Translations under genes and position numbers: made by a program | Shown: piece by piece, positions 1-7,816 of the stretch | How the letters are laid out: every line of letters starts with the position of its first letter | Numbering within the stretch: the stretch's first letter is position 1 | Source of the DNA: DATEZO01 sp035255485 | Lineage (GTDB): Bacteria > Pseudomonadota > Gammaproteobacteria > Burkholderiales > Burkholderiaceae_D | Assembly (NCBI GenBank): GCA_035255485.1 | Contig: DATEZO010000327.1 | Span: 1 to 29,273, forward strand | Length of the DNA stretch: 29,273 nt | Reading direction: 5' to 3' | The notes under the pieces: model-generated | Databases searched by the model: none | The model's input: only the letters and a program-made list of their open reading frames with translations | Told to the model about the DNA's origin: nothing

Positions 1-106
1 TCACGCGGGCCTTCTCCATCTGCGCATCGGCAGCCCATGCATTGCCACCGGCAAGCACCGACGCGATCAGCATCGGCAAGAGCCTTCTCTTCATGCGGGA
101 AACCAT
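1..106 (-). CDS. Exported protein, N-terminal fragment (runs off left edge)
   Basis: Only the first 35 codons are present. The sequence has a classic Sec signal peptide: basic start (MVSRMKRR), hydrophobic core (LLPMLIASVLAGG) and an AxA-type cleavage site (NAWA/AD). The start at 106 is preferred over the in-frame ATG at 94 because a strong ribosome-binding site (AAGGAGAGG, minus strand, 115-123) lies 8 bases upstream of it. The mature part visible (ADAQMEKARV) is too short to name a family. It is probably a periplasmic or secreted protein. Its link to the polysaccharide locus is unknown. Confidence 0.7.
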   Translation of the reverse strand, partial: MVSRMKRRLLPMLIASVLAGGNAWAADAQMEKARV

Positions 107-779
107 CGGGGAAACCTCTCCTTGTAGGCGTGTCTCGTTGCATACGCGGCGACCACAATTCGCCCGCACGCCCAAGACTTTCTTCTGATGAAAATTGCTT
201 AAAGGTAAGTGTGAAACCCGCCGACGTCAAGGCACCACGAAGAACCCCGTGCATGAATGAAACAGTCGAGGCTCCACAAGCGAGCACGACCCATAAAGAA
301 CGTAGGGTGGGAAGAGCGAAGCGAATCCCGCCATGCCCCTGCCCTCCCGCGACGATGGACACAGAAACCCTACGCCATGCGCATATGCCTGCAACACCTC
401 GAACGACTAAAGCAGGCGGCTTGAGATCACGCGACAACTACCTTGCAAACGCCTTTGAGCCGGTAATATAAGGCGACGACAGCAACCGACACCTCGGGCT
501 GCATGCAGGCCGCGACTGCATCCGCCTTAAATGCCGCGCCGCCGCGACGACGCCGCGTCGGTTGTTCTTCAGTATTCGCTTCCATGATGTACACGTCCAC
601 TTAAGTTTAGGGCGGGTACGATGCTCACCGAGCTCGACCAGCCGATTCAAGACGAGGTCACTGGGTGCTGAGCACAATTACTTCGCACTTCACATTGTAA
701 CGTTCGACATAGATATGGGATGGTACATGGGCCGTGATAAGAGTCTAATGTCGATTCTATTCGCCGCAGAAACGATATA
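107..779. other. Gene-poor stretch upstream of the WYL-like gene
   Basis: No convincing gene is seen on either strand. The open frames here (for example 37-471 plus and 438-677 minus) have low-complexity, Arg/Pro/Ser-rich translations typical of non-coding frames, and the first lies antisense to the exported-protein start. The only structured element recognised is the short palindromic repeat at 302-332, listed separately. Confidence 0.6.
302..332. repeat. Short palindromic repeat of the GTAGGGTGG...GCGAAGCG type
   Basis: The segment starts GTAGGGTGGGA and ends TCCCGCC. It forms a 7-bp stem (GGTGGGA 306-312 with TCCCGCC 326-332, one G-T pair) around a loop containing GCGAAGCG. This arrangement, GTAGGGTGG, then GCGAAGCG, then the complementary arm, resembles an interspersed palindrome that I recall from many proteobacterial intergenic regions. 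Only one copy was noticed in this window. No function is assigned. Confidence 0.5.
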
Positions 780-1076
780 GTGATCAATCAGGTAATCAGC
801 CAAGCGATTCGGAAAAAGCGCTTATTGAAGCTTGTGTACAAAAACCGCACGGTGACTGTTGAGCCGCATTCCTACGGCTTGAATGTGCTAGGAGCACCTT
901 CGTTACTCTGCTATGCGGTATGCCGTGATGAAGCGGAGCGGCAAGTCAGCGGCTGGAAACTTGTAAACCTTCGTGAGCTTGTATCCGTCTCGGACACAAC
1001 GGATTCTTTCACCTCGCCTCGGCAAGGCTACCGTCGCAACGACACGTCCATTTCGGCACTGTTTGAGCAGTTATAA
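780..1076 (+). CDS. Small WYL-like domain protein
   Basis: This 98-residue protein has the pattern of a stand-alone WYL-like domain: an N-terminal helix (NQVISQAIRKKRLLKLVYKN), then VEPHSYGLN, a strand LLCYAVC, and a C-terminal GWKLVNLRELVSVS followed by F.SPRQGY.RND. WYL-type folds usually sense ligands or bind nucleic acid, but small family members like this are uncharacterised, so no role is assigned. The start is GTG, overlapping by one base the TAG of a short upstream frame. No strong ribosome-binding site is seen. It is isolated from its neighbours and is not clearly part of the polysaccharide locus. Confidence 0.75.
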   Translation: MINQVISQAIRKKRLLKLVYKNRTVTVEPHSYGLNVLGAPSLLCYAVCRDEAERQVSGWKLVNLRELVSVSDTTDSFTSPRQGYRRNDTSISALFEQL

Positions 1077-1434
1077 AAGAAGATCCGCATTCCGTCTGCA
1101 AAACGGCCCCGCCTGGCATTACTTCGCAAGCAAACAACTTGGCGCGGACAGCGCACTGATCCGAAGACGCACTGAATGAGCCGGTCGGCCATGAACATAG
1201 TGCAGATGTGTCAGGTCCGTCGAATCATCAGACATTCCGGATCTTCTCGGCCACTGTGATCACTGCGATCGTTTCGCTATTTCCAGTTATATTCACCGTC
1301 ATATTCCGATGCGTAAAGATAATGCATTGACGGCGTCCGGTCATTCAGCGAGCGATCTTACTACCGGCATATACGGGCAGTGAGCCATACAACGAAGCGA
1401 GGTAGATGCAAGGATGCTTTAATCGAGCGCCATG
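1077..1434. other. Intergenic stretch, nothing recognised
   Basis: Between the WYL-like gene and the terminator of the convergent lipoprotein gene I see no gene, RNA or repeat. The frame opening at 1380 on the plus strand is antisense to the lipoprotein and is not believed. Confidence 0.5.
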
Positions 1435-1472
1435 CAAAAAAGCCCCTCCTGGATTTCCAGGAAAGGCTTTTA
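1435..1472 (-). terminator. Rho-independent terminator of the lipoprotein gene
   Basis: Read on the minus strand, the RNA has AAAGCC..TCCTGG, a short AAAT loop, then CCAGGA..GGCTTT running into a T tract (TTTTTT). The stem is about 14 bp with a small internal mismatch. It lies about 55 bases past the lipoprotein stop codon, so it closes the yjbH-lipoprotein transcript. Confidence 0.8.
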
Positions 1473-1526
1473 TGTGAACAGGTGAACGTCTCTATCTCGA
1501 GCAACGCTCCCGAACCGCCACTAGAA

Positions 1527-2219
1527 TCAGCTGGACGCACCAGTCGTCGCAACGTAAGGCGTGGTCTTCTGCGCTTCGGTCTTGACCGCGGTAATGACCG
1601 TTGTCTGCGGCTTACCCTCGGAAGTGATCACGGCTGCTGCCTTCAGGACGTCGAGGTCCTTGTCACCAGCGCTCTGCGTGCCGCCCTGCGGCGTGGTGAT
1701 CGTCGCAGTCAGGAAGTTAGTAGTAGAAATGGTAATGTTGAAATTGGTCTTGATCAATGTGACCAGACCAGTCTGTGCCTGATTCAGTGCGGTGGTATCG
1801 CCAATGATTGCCTTGCCGTTATTATTGCTCAGCAGATTATCAGGAGTTGTGCCGGCGCGGGTTGCGACGTACTCAACCAGCATGTCGGTCAGCGGAGTAA
1901 TGTTGGCTACGCCGGCCGCCGGAGCGATAGAACGCAGGACCGTTGCACCCTTCGTTGCAACCAGCACGCACGGCGCCTTGCCATTTGTGATGCTGACGTT
2001 ATAAGTACCATCAGTACCCGAAGTGGCAGAACCAGTACCGGACGCACAGGTGGCGGTGACGTTTGCGCCACTGAGCGCTGCACCCGTTGCAGCAGTACCA
2101 GTTACCGAAATCGAGGAATCGGAACCACCGCCGCCGCAAGCGACGAGGCTAGCTGCAGCAGCAGAAATTGCGAGCCACTTGAAAGCGTTGCTCAGATTTG
2201 TATTGTGAATTGTATTCAT
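1527..2219 (-). CDS. Small surface lipoprotein downstream of YjbH
   Basis: The 230-residue protein starts with a lipoprotein signal peptide. The lipobox LVAC is near residues 26-29 and is followed by GGGGSDSS, so the mature protein should be lipidated at that Cys; no Asp at +2 suggests sorting to the outer membrane. Next comes a carboxypeptidase-regulatory-like beta domain (TGTAATGAALSGANVTATC..., GTDGTYNVSI). The rest is a Thr/Ala-rich alpha/beta region containing NITPLTDMLVEYVA, a pattern I associate with uncharacterised Burkholderiales lipoproteins. The start is supported by AAGGAGATG just upstream. It lies 32 bases after yjbH on the same strand and shares its terminator, so the two probably form one operon. 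Gram-negative yjb/gfc operons also pair a YjbH protein with a lipoprotein, but this one is not clearly YjbF/GfcB. A role at the cell surface in polysaccharide export is inferred from position only. Confidence 0.85.
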   Translation of the reverse strand: MNTIHNTNLSNAFKWLAISAAAASLVACGGGGSDSSISVTGTAATGAALSGANVTATCASGTGSATSGTDGTYNVSITNGKAPCVLVATKGATVLRSIAPAAGVANITPLTDMLVEYVATRAGTTPDNLLSNNNGKAIIGDTTALNQAQTGLVTLIKTNFNITISTTNFLTATITTPQGGTQSAGDKDLDVLKAAAVITSEGKPQTTVITAVKTEAQKTTPYVATTGASS

Positions 2220-2251
2220 CAGGTTTCATCTCCTTAGGCTTAGGTAGTGGG

Positions 2252-4408
2252 TCATTCAAGTGGAGCAAATAACACTGCTGCCTCGCGCATACGAGGCAAC
2301 TGACTGACCAGGTAATTTTTACCAACCCGGCCACGATTCAATAAAAAGTTACGAGCACTATACTCAATTGGTATCTCTTGGGCAACATCACGGGTAATAC
2401 AATTACATTCGCCACTTGATGCAATTCGTGTTTCAAGGCCATAAGCAAACTGGCTTGCGCCCTCGATGTGTGTAAGTCCTGGACGCATGCCTTGACGCGG
2501 TGTTAGCGGGAACGCCAGTTGGAAGCCGGCGAACGTAGCCTGATCACTGCGGCGGATATAAGCCTGAGCCTGGATATCGCCGAACCAGCGGCTGACGCTC
2601 ACAGAAGGGCCACGATCTTTCTGCGCGTACTGGCTATAGCCTGCTTCGACCCAGAGATTCAATGGCTGATAATTCCAGCGATAGAACGCTCCAGAATTGA
2701 CCAGGGTTGTCTTCTGAAAGGCGTCGGAGTACTTCAGCCGCGTGTATGCCAATCGGACCTGATCCTCACGGCCCGGCACGAAAAAGGTCGCCTCATCCTG
2801 CATCCCCGTATAGTTGTAGAGGTACTTGCCGACACTTACTGTATTCAGCAGTCGATTAGTGATCCAAAACGACTGATTGAGCGTCGCCGTCTTAAGCCCC
2901 GAACGCAAACTGGCATAGTTGAATGGACCATTGCGGACATTGCTGGAATCGGAAATGTTCTCAACATATGTCGCAACACCTTCTGCGCCTTTCCACAGCG
3001 GGACGATCGTACGAGCACTCGCAGCGAGCGAGTAGTCGTAGACACCAACCTCCGTGCCGACGAAGGACTTCAGCAGCGGCTCTAGCTGTATTCTCGAATA
3101 ACCTCGCGCGCCCTCTTGTTCATCAAACCACTGCACACCAGATTCGTTATTCGGCTTCAGTGTGAATTCCAACCCCTCACGCGCTTCATAGACGTCGCCG
3201 TCCTTCATGAATATCTGATAGCGCTGCCGGTCTACGCTGGTCGCATACAATACCAACCCGGCCTTTTTCGTCACCGCCGCGATGTGCGTCACCGTCGCCG
3301 GCGCCAGACGGGTACCAAGAGCGAGTGCAATGCCGATGGCGTCAACCTCGCTCCGGTTGTACCGATGGTTTTCATATTCGATGACGAGCTGACTGTTCGC
3401 CACTCCGACTCGAACGCGCTCAAGGCCGGCTTTTTGCAGGGCATCCTGCAGTGCTTGTAGTGACTGTGCACGTGGCATGCTGCTCGTTGAGCCTGCCAAG
3501 AGTTCTGCCTTCCCTTGGCCGACGATAGCTGGGCCATCAAAGGACGATGCCGTTACCGGCGGGACTGCCTTCGCTCTGTAACCCGGTGGCGGGGTCCATA
3601 TCGCATCGGTCGCCGGCTCGGCCTGTTTGACTGTGCGTGCATTATCGCCAAAAGGAATGATGAGGTTAATGCCCCAGGTCGTGTGATCAAAATCCCGACC
3701 GTCCGTCGCGCGAGCACCGAATGATCGCTGCACTGTCGCGACAAGATGTGAATTCCCGAGACTCGCGATCGGATCCGATCCGAAACGCAGCCCCGCGTAG
3801 CTGGCACCATTATTACGTTCCGCCAGAGCGGTAAACCCATTGCCCAGGTTCAGTTGCAGGCCACCGAATATGCCGTGCAACGTAGACTGACCGGTCGCAC
3901 CACCCAGCGTTGCTCGAAGTGGACCGAAGTCCTGGCTGGCAACCGCATAAGTGGAGCGGAAGAACGTCGCGCCGCCACCCAAGTCATTAACACCAACGGC
4001 AAGATCAGGCTGAACCTGAAAGAGCTTTGGAAGCCCGAATTTCACGTTTGCCGATAAATCCCGCACAACATACCCGAAGGTGCTGTTGTCGGGATAATTC
4101 GCGAGGCGTCCGGAGATTTCGACATGGGGAATGAAACCCATCCCGAACATATAATTCTCACCATTGGATGCCCCTGAAAACCGCGGGTCGTGATAGTTAC
4201 TATATGCGATGGAGACTGCTCCATCAGGCAGTAGCCGCGCGTCCGGAATGACGAGTCCACCGGAGGCACCAAACACGGAAATACCAGTAGATCCTTGGGC
4301 CAGAAGAGTCTTGGCCTCCATAGGCAACTCGCCTGCATACGTGCAGCCGGCAGCAAGCGCCTGAATCGCAGCAACGATGGGAAGAACCCGCACAAAATCA
4401 CAAGGCAT
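2252..4408 (-). CDS. yjbH: YjbH-family outer-membrane protein for exopolysaccharide
   Basis: The protein is 718 residues from the ATG chosen here. An upstream in-frame TTG at 4465 exists, but the ATG places a signal peptide (MPCDFVRVLPIVAAIQALAAG, AGELP) at the N-terminus. The mature start shows the YjbH signature: GLVIPDARLLPDGAVSIAYS, then MFGMGFIPHVEISGRLANYP and KFGLPKLF..PDLAVGVNDLGG. The C-terminal half has alternating aromatic strands (WVEAGYSQYAQKDRGPSVSVSRWFGD, AGFQLAFPLTPRQGM), as expected of an outer-membrane beta-barrel. YjbH/GfcD proteins belong to export systems for group 4 capsule and related exopolysaccharides, which fits the neighbouring cluster. The downstream lipoprotein is probably co-transcribed. 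The predicted length is close to the usual ~700 residues for the family. Confidence 0.88.
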   Translation of the reverse strand: MPCDFVRVLPIVAAIQALAAGCTYAGELPMEAKTLLAQGSTGISVFGASGGLVIPDARLLPDGAVSIAYSNYHDPRFSGASNGENYMFGMGFIPHVEISGRLANYPDNSTFGYVVRDLSANVKFGLPKLFQVQPDLAVGVNDLGGGATFFRSTYAVASQDFGPLRATLGGATGQSTLHGIFGGLQLNLGNGFTALAERNNGASYAGLRFGSDPIASLGNSHLVATVQRSFGARATDGRDFDHTTWGINLIIPFGDNARTVKQAEPATDAIWTPPPGYRAKAVPPVTASSFDGPAIVGQGKAELLAGSTSSMPRAQSLQALQDALQKAGLERVRVGVANSQLVIEYENHRYNRSEVDAIGIALALGTRLAPATVTHIAAVTKKAGLVLYATSVDRQRYQIFMKDGDVYEAREGLEFTLKPNNESGVQWFDEQEGARGYSRIQLEPLLKSFVGTEVGVYDYSLAASARTIVPLWKGAEGVATYVENISDSSNVRNGPFNYASLRSGLKTATLNQSFWITNRLLNTVSVGKYLYNYTGMQDEATFFVPGREDQVRLAYTRLKYSDAFQKTTLVNSGAFYRWNYQPLNLWVEAGYSQYAQKDRGPSVSVSRWFGDIQAQAYIRRSDQATFAGFQLAFPLTPRQGMRPGLTHIEGASQFAYGLETRIASSGECNCITRDVAQEIPIEYSARNFLLNRGRVGKNYLVSQLPRMREAAVLFAPLE

Positions 4409-6079
4409 AAAACAAGAACTCTTTCTAGCAAAACTGTTTGATTTTGACGGGAAGCCTTCGGGCAAAGAAAATGTTGGAAAGAGATTGATAAAAACTTATT
4501 CGAAAAAAATCTTCATCTTCATGGGCACCTTTCGTAAGTCGATCATGGCGGCAGCTAAATGGACTATCGCCAGGAAACTAAATTCGAGCTATTCATAACG
4601 TGCCAGCAGTTCACCGAAACGGTTGATCTACAACTCATCGATTTACTCGCCACTCCACTTAGCGTCGGCGCGACTGAACGATTCTTTTGACAATGTCGTC
4701 TAACGACAGCAATCACGGAACATAAACACGAGGCCTTCGACAACCTGGTGTGCATCTTTTCGTGGGCGTACCGTAAGGCGCTTGTGTATATGCTGACGGT
4801 TCGCAAGGCGCGCCGCGGCACCAATGGTTCAATCCAATTCCAGGAATCACCCGAACCTTCCTTGCATCGAACCTTACTCATCGTCTCCGAGTATCACAAT
4901 TCAACTTTCGGAAGAAATGAATACGTTACAGATGCGTGATCGGAAAGCTTCGCCAAATTTGATACGTTTTTCCCAGCCTGCAAGATTACCTAAGTAGTGT
5001 CCATGCAGCAATACCATACCTATGGGATAATTTCGATTAACCAACTATTACTTTCAGATGTAGCTTCGTCCCTCAAGTAAGGGAATATTCGCTTTTTTTA
5101 CCAAATCTCAGAACATTGACGATCCGCAAGATGCTCGCATAAGAGCATTGCTAGGATAAAACACGATGCCATTTGTTACGCAACCGCAGACCGGCCATCA
5201 GTGGTGGCCATTGATCAGTACACCTGAATCACGAACACCGCGGAAGGATGTATGCGTCTAACGCTAAGCCCTGAAAAATATCTTCGACACGGCGCAGATA
5301 TGCTCATCCTGCTTGGTATAGCGCTCGTTATACTGCGCGGCTCCATTGGACTTGGATATACACTCCCGATTCACAACATTTCTCCCATTGACATCGTTCT
5401 GGCCACTGGCGTCTTGGTTCGTCTCAGCCTAAGTATTGCCTCGTGGTGGTCACTTCCCTCGTTTATTCGCACACGCTCTCATTAGGAGACCTGGTCGCTC
5501 CTCCATAACAACGGCACCAACGCCAAAAGGGGCGCTTGGAACTCCGATCACTCGGATGCCGTTCTCCCGCCAAACGTGGTCATCCAGTTCTAGAACCTTG
5601 CATCATCGATGCCGCATATGGCGCATAAATCTGCTGCATTCGTTCTGGCTTCAGCATCTTTTTGAACGACGATCATTCACGCTTTAGTGAGTCGTTTGTT
5701 CATACCCGCATCCTATCTACAAACTGTTAATTAGTTATTGACGATCTCTTGCGAGCAGCAGATCAAAACTTACCAAACCGCCTACCATGATCATGGGATG
5801 TTGTCGGTAATTGACTGACAAAGCGCGCAAATTGCTGCACGTATTATAAAAAAATGCTTAGACATTTCCCATTTAGAATGATTTCTTCATATAAAATTAT
5901 CGAACGGTAAGGGATGCTGCGTTCGGACTAAGTGAGACAGACCGACACGTTTTCGTTACCGTGAGCGCCTTCTAGCACCACTAACGAGTGGAGGTTTGAC
6001 ACAAACAGCTGAGGGGGCTGGTCGATCTCGATCGCACGAGATACGAATAAAAAACTATAACTGCGTCAATACGCCCCCT
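4409..6079. other. Long gene-poor gap between yjbH and the WecA-type gene
   Basis: About 1.7 kb with no recognisable gene. It must hold the divergent promoters of yjbH and of the WecA-type gene, but I cannot identify convincing -35/-10 pairs. AT-rich patches occur around 4490-4515, 5085-5100 and 5845-5900. A stretch around 4600-4940 can be translated on either strand but resembles nothing I know. The short frame at 5252-5485 is listed separately. The region may contain decayed genes. Confidence 0.5.
5252..5485 (+). CDS. Doubtful small membrane ORF
   Basis: This 77-residue frame starts with ATG about 5 bases after a GGAAGGA ribosome-binding-like sequence. It contains two hydrophobic stretches (ADMLILLGIALVILRG and IDIVLATGVLVRLSLSIASW), so it could be a small inner-membrane protein or the broken N-terminus of a longer membrane protein. 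No family is recognised, and the flanking sequence gives no extension in other frames. It may not be expressed. Confidence 0.25.
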   Translation: MRLTLSPEKYLRHGADMLILLGIALVILRGSIGLGYTLPIHNISPIDIVLATGVLVRLSLSIASWWSLPSFIRTRSH

Positions 6080-7180
6080 ATGAAGTACTCCCTCTTTGCG
6101 CTTTTATGTTCAAGCTTGATAACCTTTTTGGTTGTCCGTTTCGAGCATTTGCATGGGCATGTTAGTGCCGATCACGATTTGAACGGCATACAAAAATTTC
6201 ATGCGGTCCCTGTGCCACGCATTGGCGGTGTCGGAATTCACAGCAGCCTGCTACTAACTGCCTTGCTGCTTCGAGCAGCGAATTCCATCCACAGTCATTT
6301 CATACTGATTTTCCTAATACCCTCGTCGCTCGTCTTCGCCATTGGCTTCACAGAGGACCTGACCAAGCGTGTTTCGGTCACCATGCGCCTGGTTGTCACG
6401 ATGCTGGCCGCTCTCATTGGCTGCCTGATCCTTAATACAACGGTACGGACCTTTGGTATCCCGATGATTGACACACTGTTTCAGATCAATTTGATTGCGC
6501 TCGTTTTTACCGTGGTCGCAGTCGCCGGGGTCTCAAATGCAATCAATCTGATCGACGGTTTTAACGGTTTGGCCGCATTTGTCAGCGTAACGGCGTTGGT
6601 CGCACTTGCCGTTGTCGCGCACATCGTCGGTGATGAATTGATTTTTACAATTGCGCTCACAACCGCTGGCGCTGTTGTCGGCTTTCTGATCTGGAACTAT
6701 CCGACGGCAAAAATATTTTTGGGAGATGGCGGCGCCTATCTAGTGGGATTCGTCATTGCAGAGCTTTCTATTCTTCTTCATGAGCGCAATGCTGAGGTAT
6801 CCGTCCTCTTCCCTCTCCTCCTCATGATCTACCCGATTTTCGAAACTTTATTTAGTATTTACAGACGCAAGTTCGTACGCGGCCAGTCCCCTGGCGCACC
6901 AGACGCAATGCACTTGCATCAAATGATCAATAAGCGGTTGGTCAGATGGCGCGTGGCTTGCGACGGCGTGTCCATTCGATCTCGTGGGAATGCAAAGACC
7001 TCTCCCTACCTTTGGGCTCTCAACTTATCGGCGGTGATTCCTGCTGTGGTTTTTTGGAACAACGCGTGGATGCTTTTTATTTTCATTATCTTGTTTGTCG
7101 TACTTTATGTTTGGCTTTATTTCTGCATTGTTAGATTTCGCACACCGCGTCTGCTGATACTCTCGGTTAAACGTCACTAA
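6080..7180 (+). CDS. WecA/WbpL-type undecaprenyl-phosphate sugar-1-phosphate transferase
   Basis: A polytopic inner-membrane enzyme of the MraY/WecA family, 366 residues. It would transfer a HexNAc-1-phosphate (GlcNAc, QuiNAc or FucNAc; not determinable) from UDP-sugar to undecaprenyl phosphate, starting each repeat unit. Family motifs are present in order: HAVPVPRIGGVG near the N-terminus, the first acidic motif FTEDLTK, the core motif NAINLIDGFNGL, FLGDGGAYLVGF, and the cytoplasmic histidine motif DAMHLHQ. About ten hydrophobic segments are visible. An upstream in-frame TTG (5996) lies too close to a GGAGG to be a good start and would add a non-hydrophobic tail, so the ATG at 6080, which begins directly with a membrane segment (MKYSLFALLCSS), is chosen. 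It lies upstream of the ops-bearing leader and may be transcribed separately. Confidence 0.88.
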   Translation: MKYSLFALLCSSLITFLVVRFEHLHGHVSADHDLNGIQKFHAVPVPRIGGVGIHSSLLLTALLLRAANSIHSHFILIFLIPSSLVFAIGFTEDLTKRVSVTMRLVVTMLAALIGCLILNTTVRTFGIPMIDTLFQINLIALVFTVVAVAGVSNAINLIDGFNGLAAFVSVTALVALAVVAHIVGDELIFTIALTTAGAVVGFLIWNYPTAKIFLGDGGAYLVGFVIAELSILLHERNAEVSVLFPLLLMIYPIFETLFSIYRRKFVRGQSPGAPDAMHLHQMINKRLVRWRVACDGVSIRSRGNAKTSPYLWALNLSAVIPAVVFWNNAWMLFIFIILFVVLYVWLYFCIVRFRTPRLLILSVKRH

Positions 7181-7272
7181 GTCGATGCTAGTAGATCATC
7201 CAAATAGAATTTACAGAACTAACTCCGCGCCAACGATGCTTCTACTTCTGCGAAATATTTTTTATGATGGTG

Positions 7273-7302
7273 TGGACCGAACGGTAGTGCACTAGGTACA
7301 AT
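7273..7302 (+). promoter_or_regulatory. Candidate promoter of the central operon
   Basis: A possible -35 TGGACC (7273-7278, 4 of 6 matches) and -10 TACAAT (7297-7302, 5 of 6) are separated by 18 bases. Transcription from here would place the ops element about 55 bases into the RNA, which is the normal position for ops in an untranslated leader. This is pattern matching only. Confidence 0.35.
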
Positions 7303-7364
7303 GTTCAACTTCTTACCGAACTTTACTTCCACCGTGACTGCGCTTGCTGAACGTGATACAGCAT

Positions 7365-7377
7365 GGCGGTAGCGTGC
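7365..7377 (+). promoter_or_regulatory. ops element (RfaH recruitment site)
   Basis: The sequence GGCGGTAGCGTGC matches the Escherichia coli ops element exactly over 13 bases. In enterobacteria, RNA polymerase pauses at ops, and the exposed non-template strand recruits RfaH, which suppresses Rho termination through long polysaccharide operons. Here it lies in the leader between the WecA-type gene and the ddh operon, on the coding strand. An rfaH-like gene is present at 26195-26848 on the minus strand. No second full copy was found in the window. Confidence 0.85.
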
Positions 7378-7381
7378 CTAA

Positions 7382-7798
7382 ATCACATCCCTCCCACACC
7401 ACAAAGAGAAAACTCGTCAATTTTGTGACGGTCGTGAATCAAAACTACAGGAAGACAGATATTCCCGGGTAATGGGTGTCCTGCAACATAACTCAGATCT
7501 TACGCAGCTCGAATTGACCGAGAAACTGGATATCAGCATCGGTGGACTAAACTACTGCCTCAAGGCCTTGATGGACAAAGGTTTGGTGAAGATGAAAAAC
7601 TTCGCCAATTCCAAAAATGAATTTGGCTATGCCTATATGCTCGCACCAGGTGCTAGGATCGAAACGGCTGCGATCATACACCGCTTCCTTAGGCACAAGA
7701 TGGAAGAGTAAGAAGCATTGAAGACAGAAATTGACGTGCTGAAGTCTGAAGTTGAAAACCAGGTGGAGAAGGAGCTCAAAAAATATGATCAGTGTTAA
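7382..7798 (+). pseudogene. EPS-associated MarR-family regulator, decayed
   Basis: The open part (7472-7711, 79 codons) is a winged helix of the EPS-associated MarR type: LTQLELTEKLDISIGGLNYC, LKALMDKGLVKMKNF, NSKNEFGYAYML and IHRFLRHKMEE. Two defects are visible. The TAA at 7709-7711 interrupts the frame, and coding resumes in phase with EALKTEIDVLKSEVENQ, the coiled-coil tail expected of the family, to a second TAA at 7796-7798. Upstream of the first ATG the frame still reads like the family N-terminus (SKLQEDRYSRV) back to a stop at 7379, but no ATG, GTG or TTG start is available there. A truncated product from 7472 is possible. The family is found in exopolysaccharide loci, but its targets are not established here. 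Confidence 0.75.
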
Positions 7799-7816
7799 TC
7801 TGAGACATAAATAAAA

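Noticed and set aside
37..471. 144-residue open frame on the plus strand
   Set aside because: Antisense to a signal-peptide-bearing gene start and crosses a palindromic repeat; the translation looks random.
1380..2237. 285-residue open frame on the plus strand
   Set aside because: Antisense to the lipoprotein gene, rich in Cys/Arg/Ser with no motif; the minus-strand frame has a lipobox, ribosome-binding site and terminator.
5858..5895. Promoter for the WecA-type gene (TTAGAC with TAGAAT or TATAAA)
   Set aside because: The spacers (10 or about 26 bases) are incompatible with a standard sigma-70 promoter.
7281..7290. Second ops-like sequence (ACGGTAGTGC)
   Set aside because: Only the CGGTAG core matches; the rest of the ops is not conserved, and it lies within the candidate promoter.
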